From the NCBI GenBank assembly GCA_013152815.1, contig JAADFO010000026.1:1-38893 (forward strand): a stretch of DNA of 38,893 bases, read 5' to 3'. Positions within the stretch are counted from its first letter, which is position 1. Every line of letters begins with the position of its first letter. A program made the translations under genes and the position numbers. Below are positions 21,898 to 31,900 of the stretch, in pieces. Under the pieces are notes generated by a model that did no database searches, was not told the origin of the DNA, and saw nothing but the letters and a program-made list of their open reading frames with translations. This DNA comes from Nanobdellati archaeon. GTDB lineage: Archaea > Nanobdellota > Nanobdellia > Woesearchaeales > JAADFO01.

Positions 21898-23454
21898 GTG
21901 CTGCAACCCAGCAAGCAGCCCGCCACGAGGGACCCTCACATGATACCCACGGAGCATAAGGAGCAGACAGAGACAGGCGACTCTGCAGAGGAAGCCCTCG
22001 GCCTGATCCGAAAGAAGCTGATCAGCGTCTTTTTCCAACGGCAATTCCTTCTTCCGCCAGAGGTCATCAGGAGCATCAATGAGAGACAGGCCCGCGAGCT
22101 TTCTGCGCTTCTTGCCGATGAGACCCTGACGCAGAAGCAGATAGACCTGTTTCTGCAGGAGAATTATGCTGATGTGCTTCCTCCGCGGCGGGGCAAGGTC
22201 AAGGTACTGCGTTCCTATGTCAAAGATTCAAAAAAACGCGAGGTCAAGGACTTTGTCCAGTATTTCAACGCGAGATATCGCTTCTTGTCCCAGCTCCTCC
22301 GGGGAAGGCAGGAACTCAGATCAGCGACTGCCATCAGCAGGATACAGGGAACAGGAGAGCGCGAGCCGGTCGTGTTCATCGGCTGTCTCTATGAAAAACA
22401 AGAGACAAAGAACCACAACATCATCCTGACGCTGGAAGACCCGACAGGAAAAGCCACTGTCCTGGTCTCTAAATCCCGGCAGGAACTCTTCGGGAAGGCG
22501 AAATCCCTGGTCCACGACGAAGTCATAGGCATCACAGGCATACAGGGAAAAGGGATCATCTATGCCAACAGCATCACCTGGCCGGATATCCCGCTCAACA
22601 AAGAGATGAAGAAGTCGCCGGTCGAGGAGTACGCCATCTTCCTTTCTGATCTGCATATCGGGTCGGTCGATTTTCTGAAGGAGCCGTTCGAACGTTTCAT
22701 CGCATGGCTCAACGGACAGGTGGGCGACGAGGAACAACGCCAGAGGGTGAAGAAGATCAAGTACGCTTTCATAGTCGGAGACATGGTGGATGGCATAGGC
22801 ATCTACCCCCGGCAGGAATCCGAACTGCTCATCCCGGAGATAACAGGACAATACGATGAACTCACAAGATATCTCAGACGTTTTCCGCCGCACATCTCCA
22901 TCATCATCTGTCCCGGCAACCACGATGCCACACGGCTGGCCGAGCCGCAGCCGCCCATCTATGCCGACCTTACCCGGGAGCTCTATGCACTGGACAATGT
23001 CATCATGGTATCGAACCCTTCCATGATCCGTATCGGCGAGCAGGAGGGGTTTGCCGGTGTGGACGTCCTTCTCTACCATGGCTATAGCTTTGATTATTAT
23101 ATCGCGCACGTGGACCATATACGGAACCAGGGAGGGTATGACCGGGCAGACCTGGTCATGAAGTTCCTTCTGCGCAGGCGTCATCTCGCTCCGGCGCACT
23201 CGTCCACACTCTATGTCCCGGTGGCTCCGGACCCCCTGGCCATCACCGAGGTGCCCGACATCTTCGTCTCCGGCCACATACACAAAGCATCTGCTTCGCA
23301 CTATCGCAATGTCACGCTCTTGAGCGGGTCCTGCTGGCAGCGGACGACCTCGTTCCAGAAGAAGGTCGGGCATCATCCCGAGCCGGCAAGGGTGCCCATG
23401 GTCAATCTCCAGAGCCGTGGAGTGAAACTTCTCCGTTTCATGGACGATGAATGA
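21898..23454 (+). CDS. polD1: DNA polymerase D small subunit (DP1), phosphoesterase/exonuclease
   Basis: 518 codons from GTG 21898; ATG 21940 with GAGGGA upstream is an alternative. DP1 is the 3'-5' proofreading subunit of archaeal PolD. An OB-fold (about 155-240, PVVFIGCLYEKQETKNHNII) precedes the calcineurin-like phosphoesterase domain. Its metal motifs are all present: FLSDLHIGS (~249), GDMVDG (~295), CPGNHDATR (~338), LLYHGYSFDYY and VSGHIH (~458). Presence of all ligands means proofreading is expected, unlike the inactive eukaryotic homologues. The N-terminal ~100 residues are helical and bind partners. It overlaps DP2 by 8 nt. Confidence 0.97.
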   Translation: MLQPSKQPATRDPHMIPTEHKEQTETGDSAEEALGLIRKKLISVFFQRQFLLPPEVIRSINERQARELSALLADETLTQKQIDLFLQENYADVLPPRRGKVKVLRSYVKDSKKREVKDFVQYFNARYRFLSQLLRGRQELRSATAISRIQGTGEREPVVFIGCLYEKQETKNHNIILTLEDPTGKATVLVSKSRQELFGKAKSLVHDEVIGITGIQGKGIIYANSITWPDIPLNKEMKKSPVEEYAIFLSDLHIGSVDFLKEPFERFIAWLNGQVGDEEQRQRVKKIKYAFIVGDMVDGIGIYPRQESELLIPEITGQYDELTRYLRRFPPHISIIICPGNHDATRLAEPQPPIYADLTRELYALDNVIMVSNPSMIRIGEQEGFAGVDVLLYHGYSFDYYIAHVDHIRNQGGYDRADLVMKFLLRRRHLAPAHSSTLYVPVAPDPLAITEVPDIFVSGHIHKASASHYRNVTLLSGSCWQRTTSFQKKVGHHPEPARVPMVNLQSRGVKLLRFMDDE

Positions 23455-26400
23455 TGCCCGCAGGGAAACAGAAGACACGATGACGAAACAAACGCAGAGC
23501 ACGCCGGCGTCGCCGGAGATGGAAGCCTATTTCCAGGGGATGGACATCGAAGTGAACAAGCTCTATGCTCTGGCAGGAAAGGCACGCGCCCAGGGATTTG
23601 ATCCTGAGGACAAGGTCAGCATCTTCCTCGCCGAGAACATGGCCCAGCGGGTAGAGGGGCTCCTCAGCATCGCCTATCCGCAGCTCAAAGGGACAGGACT
23701 GAACCGCCGCATTGAAGAGCTGGAGAAGAAGTATGGTGCCCTGGCGTGGGAAGTGGCCCTGGTGATCGCGGAAGAGGTGGCCAAAGAGAAGTTCTGCAGC
23801 TTCACCGACAGGAAGGAGGCGTTGGAAGCAGGCATACGTGCAGGGTTTGCGTATCATACGGTGGGCATTGTTTCTGCTCCGCTGGAAGGGTTTATCGAGT
23901 TGCGTATCAAGCGCAGAAAGGACGGGAAAGAGTATCTGGCCCTTTCCTTTGCAGGTCCGATCAGGGGTGCCGGCGGCACCGGCGCGTCGGTCTGCGTCCT
24001 CATCGGCGACTATCTTCGGGGCATCATGGGGTTTGCTGCCTACGATCCTGGTGAAGATGAGATAAACCGGTTCATCATCGAGCTGGACGACTATCATGAG
24101 CGGATCACCAACCTGCAATACCACCCGAGCCCGGAGGAGCTGGGTTTCCTGGTCTCCCACCTGGCCGTCGAGATCGACGGCGAACCGTCTGAGCGGATAG
24201 AGGTCTCCAATTACAAGGACCTGCCCCGGGTTGAGACCAACAAGATACGTTCGGGGGTCTGTCTTGTCCTTTCGATGCTTGCCCTGAAGGCCCCGAAGCT
24301 TCGGAAACGCCTCAAGAAGTGGGGTGCCGACTTTCATCTGGACTGGGATTTTTTGCATGACTTCCTCATCATACAGAAGAAGGCGAAAGCAGGAAGCGGC
24401 ACAACCCAGGGGAACAGTGAATCACCGCGTCTGTCTCCCAATTATACCTACATCGCCGACCTGGTCGCGGGCCGTCCGGTCCTTTCCAATCCCATGGAGC
24501 CGGGTGGTTTCCGTTTGCGTTACGGAAGGACAAGGGCGACAGGATTCAGCGCTGCAGCAATCCATCCGGGGACAGCCCACCTTTTCTATGATTATATAGC
24601 GACAGGCACCCAGCTCAAGGTCGAGCGTCCGGGAAAAGCGGCTGCCATCACGTTCTGTGATGCCATCGAAGGGCCCATCGTCAAGCTCTTTGACGGGTCT
24701 GTGGTGAAGATAACGAGCGAAGACCAGGCCAGACGTCTCGCCATGAAAGTCAAGGAGATACTTTTCCTGGGGGACATCCTCTTTTCCTATGGAGATTTCT
24801 CAGAGAACGGTCACCTGCTCATCCCGGCGGGCTACAACCAGGAATGGTTTGTCAAGGACTTTGAGAAGGGGATCGTCGACCTGTTCGGCTCCCTGGACCT
24901 GGAGAAGGCTGCCGCCCACCTCCGTATTCCTTTTGCCCATCTTCTCCGTCTTCAGAAGCGCCCTCTGGTGACGCGGCTTTCGCTCTTTGCTGCCGTCCGT
25001 TTCGCCTCTGCACTGAACATCCCGCTTCATCCGGACTTCCTTTTCCATTGGAACGCCATCTCTTTGAAGAGTCTTGCAACTCTCCTGGACGCTTTTGCGG
25101 CAGACGCTTCGGCCGGAGAACCAGGAGGCGTCCTGTCCTATGACCCCCTCCATCATCGTTATGTCATGAAAACTTCAGGCGATGTCAAGCGCATACTTGA
25201 GCTGATGGGTGTTCCCCATGGTGTCGACGAGAACCTGGCATCCCTGCTCTTGGGGCGGGACACCCTGCATTCGCTTCTGATCGCGCTCGGTCTTGTGGAA
25301 CTGGCCGATCTGGAGATGTCCGGTTCAGAGGAAGAGATCCTGCGCAGGGTCGGTCCGCTGGCCGAGAGGCGTCTCCGTGTCCTGGATGCCATCATCAAAG
25401 ACAAGGAAAAGAAGGACACGAAGACCTTCTCGCTTGTTGAGCAGTGGTCGACGATCCGGCTGAAAGATAAATCAGGGACCTTTATCGGTGCCAGGATGGG
25501 GCGGCCGGAGAAGGCAAAGCAGCGCAAGATGACCGGTTCGCCCCACACGCTCTTCCCCGTGGGGGAAGAGGGCGGCAGATTGCGCAGCTTCCAGGCGGCC
25601 ATGGCCAGCGGAAAGGTCACTGCGGATTTTCCATGGTATGTTTCAGAGACCGGGGAGGAAGAGCTGTTCAAGCACAATGCAGAGACCGGCAAGCGGAATG
25701 AGCAGCGGTTCATCACCGACGACGGGAGGTTGCTCCCGAAGAAGGAAGCTGAAAAATACGGGAACTGCGCGTCCTTCTCGCGCCGCGCCATCAACATCAA
25801 CCAGCTCTTCCGGAAGACCCTGAAACAGCTGGGGATGTCGGTCTATCCCGATCTCATCAAGGGCGTGAGAGGGACGGCGAACAAGGACCACATCCCTGAA
25901 CATCTTGCGAAGGGCATACTCCGGGCGAAGAACAACATCTTCGTGAACAAGGACGGCACGACCCGGTATGATATGTCCGAGGTGCCGCTGACCCATTTCA
26001 AGCCCCGGGAGATAGGGACGTCCATCGAGAGGCTCAAGGGGATAGGGTATACCCATGATGTCGACGGCAAAACGCTGGTCTCCGACGACCAGGTCATCGA
26101 GCTCAAGCCGCAGGACCTGGTCCTTCCCGGCGGAAAGAGCACCGATGAGTCTGCTGACCAGGTCCTCTTCAAGGTCGGCGGTTTCATCGATGACCTTCTG
26201 GTGAAGCTCTATGGGTTGCCGCCCTATTACAGGTTCCGGACGAAGAAGGACCTTGTGGGTACTCTGGTGATCGGTCTTGCTCCGCACATCTCTGCAGGGC
26301 TCATCGGAAGGATCATCGGTTTCAGCAAGACCCAGGGGTGTTTTGCCCATCCTCTTTGGCATGCGGGTCTGCGGAGGGATTGCGACGGCGATGAGGCCTG

Positions 26401-27133
26401 CGTCATGCTGCTGCTCGACGGGTTCCTCAATTTCTCTGCTCAGTACCTCCCGGACAAGCGGGGAGCCAAGACCATGGACGCCCCTCTTGTGCTCACCAAA
26501 CGGCTGGTCCCGTCAGAGGTCGATGATATGGTGCACGGCATGGATGTGGCCGCATCCTATCCTCTCGAACTCTATCATGCCGCAGAGCAGCTGAAATATC
26601 CCTGGGATGTTGACGTGGACCAGCTGGGGAAGCATCTTGCCGAACCCCGGCAGTATGAAGGCATGCATTTCACCCATCCCGTATCTTCCCTGAATATGGG
26701 CGTGACCTGTTCCGCTTACAAGACCCTGCCGTCCATGGAGGACAAGCTCAGAGGTCAGATGAAGCTCGCGACACGCATACGCGCCGTAGAGGCAAAGGGC
26801 GTAGCGACCCTGGTCATCGAGAAGCATTTCCTCAAGGACATCAAAGGGAATCTCAGGAAATTTTCACAGCAGCAGTTCCGTTGTGTCAACTGCAACCAGA
26901 AATACCGGCGACCGCCGCTTAAGGGCATTTGCCTTTCCTGCGGCGGCAGGATAATCTTCACGGTCTCTGAAGGCAGTGTGGTGAAGTATCTGGAACCCAG
27001 CATCAGTCTCGCCGAAAAATATGGCGTCTCTCCCTATCTGAAACAGACCCTGGAACTTACCCGGAGGAGGATAGAGGACAATTTCGGCAGGGACCAGGAA
27101 AAGCAGACAGGGCTGGGCAAGTGGTTCGGCTGA
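23447..27133 (+). CDS. polD2: DNA polymerase D large subunit (DP2), catalytic
   Basis: 1228 codons, full length for DP2, with no intein (no long insertion at the conserved blocks). It is the polymerase subunit with a two-barrel catalytic core resembling RNA polymerase. N-terminal landmarks are YFQGMDIEVNKLYALAGKAR and FAGPIRGAGGTGAS. The catalytic centre is RRDCDGDEACVMLLLDGFLN (about 976-995), whose Asp residues bind metal, followed by YLPDKRGAKTMDAPLVL. A zinc ribbon (CVNCNQKY...CLSCGG, about 1146-1166) lies near the C-terminus. The ATG overlaps the DP1 stop, so both subunits are made together. A later start (MTKQTQS, 23480) is possible. Confidence 0.97.
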   Translation: MNDARRETEDTMTKQTQSTPASPEMEAYFQGMDIEVNKLYALAGKARAQGFDPEDKVSIFLAENMAQRVEGLLSIAYPQLKGTGLNRRIEELEKKYGALAWEVALVIAEEVAKEKFCSFTDRKEALEAGIRAGFAYHTVGIVSAPLEGFIELRIKRRKDGKEYLALSFAGPIRGAGGTGASVCVLIGDYLRGIMGFAAYDPGEDEINRFIIELDDYHERITNLQYHPSPEELGFLVSHLAVEIDGEPSERIEVSNYKDLPRVETNKIRSGVCLVLSMLALKAPKLRKRLKKWGADFHLDWDFLHDFLIIQKKAKAGSGTTQGNSESPRLSPNYTYIADLVAGRPVLSNPMEPGGFRLRYGRTRATGFSAAAIHPGTAHLFYDYIATGTQLKVERPGKAAAITFCDAIEGPIVKLFDGSVVKITSEDQARRLAMKVKEILFLGDILFSYGDFSENGHLLIPAGYNQEWFVKDFEKGIVDLFGSLDLEKAAAHLRIPFAHLLRLQKRPLVTRLSLFAAVRFASALNIPLHPDFLFHWNAISLKSLATLLDAFAADASAGEPGGVLSYDPLHHRYVMKTSGDVKRILELMGVPHGVDENLASLLLGRDTLHSLLIALGLVELADLEMSGSEEEILRRVGPLAERRLRVLDAIIKDKEKKDTKTFSLVEQWSTIRLKDKSGTFIGARMGRPEKAKQRKMTGSPHTLFPVGEEGGRLRSFQAAMASGKVTADFPWYVSETGEEELFKHNAETGKRNEQRFITDDGRLLPKKEAEKYGNCASFSRRAININQLFRKTLKQLGMSVYPDLIKGVRGTANKDHIPEHLAKGILRAKNNIFVNKDGTTRYDMSEVPLTHFKPREIGTSIERLKGIGYTHDVDGKTLVSDDQVIELKPQDLVLPGGKSTDESADQVLFKVGGFIDDLLVKLYGLPPYYRFRTKKDLVGTLVIGLAPHISAGLIGRIIGFSKTQGCFAHPLWHAGLRRDCDGDEACVMLLLDGFLNFSAQYLPDKRGAKTMDAPLVLTKRLVPSEVDDMVHGMDVAASYPLELYHAAEQLKYPWDVDVDQLGKHLAEPRQYEGMHFTHPVSSLNMGVTCSAYKTLPSMEDKLRGQMKLATRIRAVEAKGVATLVIEKHFLKDIKGNLRKFSQQQFRCVNCNQKYRRPPLKGICLSCGGRIIFTVSEGSVVKYLEPSISLAEKYGVSPYLKQTLELTRRRIEDNFGRDQEKQTGLGKWFG

Positions 27134-27149
27134 AGCGGCGCCTTTCAGG

Positions 27150-27443
27150 TCACAGGAAATAGACCTGTACGAAGGGAACACCCTCTGCCTTCTTTACGCT
27201 TCCTTCTTCCACCAGCCCCTCTGCGACAAGGAGACCGACGCTCTCTCTGCCCACAGCGTTGATGCAGAGACACGATCTCAGGATGTTCGGGAGCTTGGCA
27301 GGGTCTGCCGGTCTGCCTGCATAGAATGATGAACCAAGGTCGAGCAGGACATCTTTCTCTCTGAGTGTCCTGCCAAGTAATGCTTTGTCGCAGATGGCCA
27401 CGAGCTTCCTGCCGTCTTTCGTGTGCTCTTTAAGAAATATCAT
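27150..27443 (-). CDS. DUF424 family protein
   Basis: 97 residues from ATG 27443, where the family's usual start (MIFLKEHTKDGRKLVAICD) begins; the track start adds 35 atypical residues. Family signatures include LLGRTLREKDVLLDLGSSFYAGR, NAVGRESVGLLVAEGLV and the ending GVPFVQVYF. DUF424 proteins are small archaeal proteins often found next to translation genes, and here the gene follows aIF2-beta on the same strand. The molecular function is not established. A link to translation is inferred from context. Confidence 0.82.
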   Translation of the reverse strand: MIFLKEHTKDGRKLVAICDKALLGRTLREKDVLLDLGSSFYAGRPADPAKLPNILRSCLCINAVGRESVGLLVAEGLVEEGSVKKAEGVPFVQVYFL

Positions 27444-27502
27444 GTTTGCTGCTCTTGGCTGTGTCTTTCGTCTTCCCGGCGGAACGAGGGATGTCGCGTT
27501 CC

Positions 27503-27910
27503 TCAGAGACGCTTCCTGATAGGGGACACCGCTCCGCATGCCTGGCATTTCAGGGTGTGTCGGGTTTTCTCTTTCACGATCCTGGTATCGGGGCGGTTGC
27601 AGACAGGACAGAACACGAATGCATACGCATAGTCTTCTATCTTCTGGTTGATCCGTGTGGCTGGGACTTTTGAACCGATGATGGCTGCGTTCTTCTTGAG
27701 GTCTCCGGGTGTCGCAAGTTCCTTGAGCACGAACTTCAGCAGGTGGGCGGGTTCCCGGTGGAGCGCGGAGGCTATCTGGTAAAAGTTGCTGATGACAGTC
27801 CTGACCCCCTGGATGTGGCCACGGACGCGCGGGATCTCAAAACGTTCGTTTGAAACGGTCTTTTCAGGGGACTTCTCTCTTGCTCTGTTCAGGAGTTCAG
27901 CATAATCCAT
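27503..27910 (-). CDS. Translation initiation factor aIF2 beta subunit
   Basis: 135 residues from ATG 27910. The track start at 27952 lies upstream of the TATA box, whereas ATG 27910 is 26 bp from it (leaderless). aIF2-beta, with alpha and gamma, brings initiator Met-tRNA to the ribosome. The N-terminal helix MDYAELLNRAREKSPEK binds gamma. The central domain has KTVISNF-like VRTVISNFYQIA and HLLKFVLKELATPG. The C-terminal zinc ribbon is CPVCNRPDT...CQACGA. The protein ends PIRKRL, as usual for the family. Confidence 0.95.
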   Translation of the reverse strand: MDYAELLNRAREKSPEKTVSNERFEIPRVRGHIQGVRTVISNFYQIASALHREPAHLLKFVLKELATPGDLKKNAAIIGSKVPATRINQKIEDYAYAFVFCPVCNRPDTRIVKEKTRHTLKCQACGAVSPIRKRL

Positions 27911-27930
27911 CTGCCAGGTGAACAGTCCAC

Positions 27931-27941
27931 CATTTATAAAT
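27931..27941 (-). promoter_or_regulatory. TATA box of the aIF2-beta gene
   Basis: The minus strand reads ATTTATAAATG, centred 26 bp from ATG 27910. Confidence 0.6.
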
Positions 27942-28031
27942 CTTATTCGCACAGGACCGATACTCCGGGGTTTCCCGGGAAGTGGTGGTGTGGTGGGATA
28001 AGGGGAGGGATGGGGTGAGTTCGCAGCGAAA

Positions 28032-28040
28032 CATTTATAT
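28032..28040 (+). promoter_or_regulatory. TATA box of the 276-codon gene
   Basis: CATTTATAT is centred about 29 bp before ATG 28065. It gives an almost leaderless transcript. Confidence 0.5.
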
Positions 28041-28064
28041 TCGCCCCGGCCAACGATATCGTCG

Positions 28065-28895
28065 ATGGGAAAACACCATCATGCCCGAAGGGGAGCCACA
28101 CGGACCCATCTCACCCTGAAAGAGCTCAGAGCAAGCTATTTTTCGCGCTTGAACCAGTTAGGGAACGATCGTGAAGCGCTGCTGAAGCTCATCAAGGAGT
28201 TCTTCGTCGACTATTTCGATCTCAAGATACAGATCAGCTTTGACGACCTCCCCGCCATCATCGCCCGGCGGCAGCTGCCTCGGGACATCAAAGAGAAGAT
28301 TGTCAGGTTCACTGAATATCTCATCGAGACAGAATATAGCCCCGCTAACCACGTGGCTTCTTTCTCGGCAGTGGAGGAACGCTTCCGGAAGGTCATCTTC
28401 TTGATCACCATGCGCTCTGAACAGGCTTCCGGGTCAGGGCTCAGGCCTCTGAAGGCAGTCACGCGGCGCTATCTCAGTCCCCTACGGAAGATATATCATC
28501 ATTTCTTCCTTCCTGAAGAGGCAAGCCACGAGCTCAAACGTTTCCTGTTCTTGCAGAAGAAGTGTCTCGGCTTCGCAAAGAGCAAGCAGTATGGCCTTGC
28601 GAAGAAGGAATATGCTGCTGTCCTCCGGCATTATCAGAAGCTTGTTCCTGCAGCACAGGAGACCGCCTATCGGCATCTGCAGGAAGCCCACCGGGCAGTC
28701 CTTCTGAGCATACCGCACGAAGCCCACCTGCAGAAACTCTTGGACAAGGTACCCGCCCGGATCACGGCGAAGAACCGCGAGTCCTGGCGAAGCAGATATT
28801 CCGAGATGGTCAAGCATTACCAATATGTGGAGGAAAGCAAGAAGGAGCGATACTATGATCGGCTGCAGCGTCTCCGAAAAGTCTTAGCATCTTGA
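28065..28895 (+). CDS. Soluble helical protein, unknown function
   Basis: 276 codons, with no membrane segment or signal. The N-terminus is basic and His-rich (MGKHHHARRGATRTHL). The rest is predicted helical. The last third (FAKSKQYGLAKKEYAAVLRHYQKL...YRHLQEAHRAVLLS) resembles by eye the cytoplasmic end of the surface protein at 33159 (RALRAGKIQQAAEAYKELLGVYHVL...IYQQIKRIHGSI), a TPR-like repeat style. It may therefore be a cytosolic partner or paralogue of that domain. I do not recognise a named family. The minus-strand frames over it are shadows. Confidence 0.8.
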   Translation: MGKHHHARRGATRTHLTLKELRASYFSRLNQLGNDREALLKLIKEFFVDYFDLKIQISFDDLPAIIARRQLPRDIKEKIVRFTEYLIETEYSPANHVASFSAVEERFRKVIFLITMRSEQASGSGLRPLKAVTRRYLSPLRKIYHHFFLPEEASHELKRFLFLQKKCLGFAKSKQYGLAKKEYAAVLRHYQKLVPAAQETAYRHLQEAHRAVLLSIPHEAHLQKLLDKVPARITAKNRESWRSRYSEMVKHYQYVEESKKERYYDRLQRLRKVLAS

Positions 28896-28995
28896 ATCTG
28901 GTTTCTCATCACTGCTCTCGCTCTTCTGGACGTTCCCCTGTCGAACATGACGGACGGGCCGCGGGTCATGCTCCTTTCCCTCTGGCAGGGAAGCG

Positions 28996-31900
28996 CTAGC
29001 CGAAAAGGTCATGGAAGAACATCAGCAGGTTCTTCCAGATGCGGGTGAAGAATGCCCCCATGGTCCCGATGATGCCTTCTTTCTTCAACGGGTATTCCAC
29101 ATTGATGTCTTTCTGGTTGATGAGGTATTTGCAGCCCTGGAGCGCCTCGTCGATAAGCTGGCCGGCGGTGCGGAACCGGTTCTCTCCCACTGCCTGTTTT
29201 GCTCGGGAGAGCAGTTCATTGAGCTCGAGGCATTCAGGATTGCTCGCGAAGAGATCCCGGGTGAGCGCTATCCGGGTGTTGAGCTGGCTCCTGTTCTCTT
29301 CTCCCAGCTCCAGGCTGCTCACCAGTATCTTGAGCCGGTCGGTGTATTTCGGTCGGGTGACCCGTCCTTCGATGGTGACCTCGTAGTTTCCGTAATCACG
29401 ATGGGACCCGATGGTCAGGTTGAGGTCCCTCCGTTGGCCTGGTTTCAGTTCGCCGATATTCTCTGGAAAGAATGAGAAGTTGAGGGTCTGGTTGCCGGCC
29501 ACAGCGATGAACGAGATATTATGGAATGTCTTGTTGTCGTGGTTCTCGATGTAGAGCGGTACCTGCATGGTCTGGTTCTCGAAGATGGTGATGACTCCTG
29601 GATTGAGGATCTCCAGCGAGAAATATTTTGTCCTGTTGGATGTCTGGTTGACGAGCTTGGTCTTGGTGATGGTGATGTAGGATGCCCCTCCCGAACTCCC
29701 CCCTCCTGTCGAGCTGGTGGATGAGGTGCTCTCGGGGATGTCTATGAACGTGAGACTGATGTTATTGCTGTAGACGGTCCTGTTCCATGGATCGGTCGCG
29801 CTGAACCGCACCTCTGCTGTCTTTGGACCGTCTGCATAGATGCGGGCGATGTTCGTGCCGGCCTCTATGGCGACCGATATGCTTGCAGGAGCCGAATAAT
29901 TGTAGGTGAGGTTGTCGTCTCCGTCAAGGTCTGAGAAATAATCGTCCAGGTCGACCCAGAGAGTGGTAGTCTTCTCGTTGGCCTCGAAATCATCGATGAT
30001 ATAGTGGATGTTGGCCTGGCTGATGTTCGGGCTCTGCGAGGAATCGTTGGTCGACAGCAAGACCTTGAACTGGAGATATTCCTGTTTTGCTGCGCGGACG
30101 AGGTATCTGCTGTCGTTGTTTTGGGCTCTTGGGGAGATGTTCCATGAAGAGAAGCTGCTCCCGTCTGCAGATGTCCGGACATAAAAGGTGATGTTGGTTC
30201 CGTTGGGCATCCGGCTGCTGACGTCGATCTCGGTGATGTTGAGGTATCCTGCGTCTTCCCTGAGATCGAACGTGGTCGTGTTATACGTGCCTGACATGGC
30301 GAAGCTTCCGTTGTAGAAGAGCCGGAGCCGTGACCCTGACTGTTCGGTGCTGTTGAAATCACCACCTGCCCAGCTGCTGACGTTGACGATGCCGAAACGA
30401 GGGGGCCTGTTGAGGTTGGTGATGTTGACGGTCCATGACGTGCTCGTGTTGTGGACCCCGTCGCTTACCAGGACCGACATGTTCTTTATCCCTGCGGAGG
30501 CGAAGTCGGGTGTATAATTGAACTGGTACTGGTTGCTGATGTTCGTCCCGTCGACGCTCCATATATAGGTCAACGGCTGGCTCTCCGGATCCTGGGCGGT
30601 CACGTTGAAGAGCTGGCTGCTGTTCTCCTGGAGGGTGACTGTCTGTCCGGCGGGGTAGCGGGCATTGATGGTCGGGGGGTTGTTGTTGAACACGATCCGG
30701 AACCGGATGATCTTGGTGATGGTGGTGGTGCCGTCGCTGAGGTTGAAGAGGATGGAGTGGTTGCCGATATCTGCGCTTTGCGGCGTGAAATTGACGAGGA
30801 CAGTGGAATAGTTCACCGGGGTCAGGTTGAAGAGGCTGCTGTTGGTTCCGAACGCCAGACTGTTGTTCTCCTCGTCGCTTCCGCTGATGTACCAGGTGAA
30901 ATTGCTGTTCTCGAAGGTCGTCTGGTTGGTGATGTTCGGATTGAAGTAGGGCGGGTCGTTCACCTCGATGACGGTGAGCATGAAGATGGCCTCATCGGTC
31001 CCGTTCCAACCGTCGCTGATGTTGATGCGCAGGGTATGGTTGCCAACGTTTGTATAGTCTGGGGTGAAGTTGATGATCGCCTGCTCATGCCCCCGAGGTT
31101 CGATGGTGAAGAAGGAGGCGTTCAGCGAGAAGCCGACCGAATCATTGTCCGTGTCGTTGGCCCGGAAGACATGGACATAGTTCTGGTCTTCCGTTGCGGT
31201 GAGGTTGGTGATGTTCAGGAGCAGGGGGCGGGAGTTGTTGAGGATGCTGAAGGTGAACACTTCGATGTCCGAGAGAAGGCCGTCGCTCACGTTGATGATG
31301 ATGCTGTGGTTGCCCAGGTCGGCCTGGCCTGGCGTGAAGTTGATCAGCGCGCTGGTCGAGGAGACAGCAGTCAGGTTGAACATCGTCGTGTTGGTGGTGA
31401 AACTCAGGACGTCGTCGTCAGCATCGCTGGCGGTGATGAGCAAGGTGAACAGGTTGTCTGCCCGCCACTCCTGGTCTCCGATGCTCGCCAGGACCGGGGG
31501 ATTGTTGATGTCTGCTATGGAGAAGATGATGTCGGTATAGTTCGTCGCCCCCCAGCTGTCGTTCGCGGTTATCCTGACCGTGTGGTTTCCCACCATGCTG
31601 TTGTCCGGGGTGAACGAGATCCGGCCGGCGGTGGCATTGAACGTGCTGATGTTGAACAGCGTGCTGTTGTCGGTGAAGGCCAGGGAATCATTGTCGCTGT
31701 CCTGGGCCGTCACATCCATGGTGAACGCCGAGTTCTCGGTGAGGTTCTGGGTGCTGTAGCTGGTGATCGTGGGGGCATGGTTCCTCCGGATGGTGAGGTT
31801 CATGATGCTCGACACGTTGAACTCTCCGTCTCCGACGGTTATGTTGATGGAATAGGTGCCGTTCTGGCCCTCTGCAGGGGTGAAGCTGATGAGGCCCGAT

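Noticed and set aside
22321-23502. 393-codon minus-strand ORF
   Set aside because: It is antisense to DP1, which has all phosphoesterase motifs. The shadow arises from codon bias.
23447-27133. Possible intein in DP2
   Set aside because: The protein has normal length and the conserved block around RRDCDGDEA runs on without an insertion.
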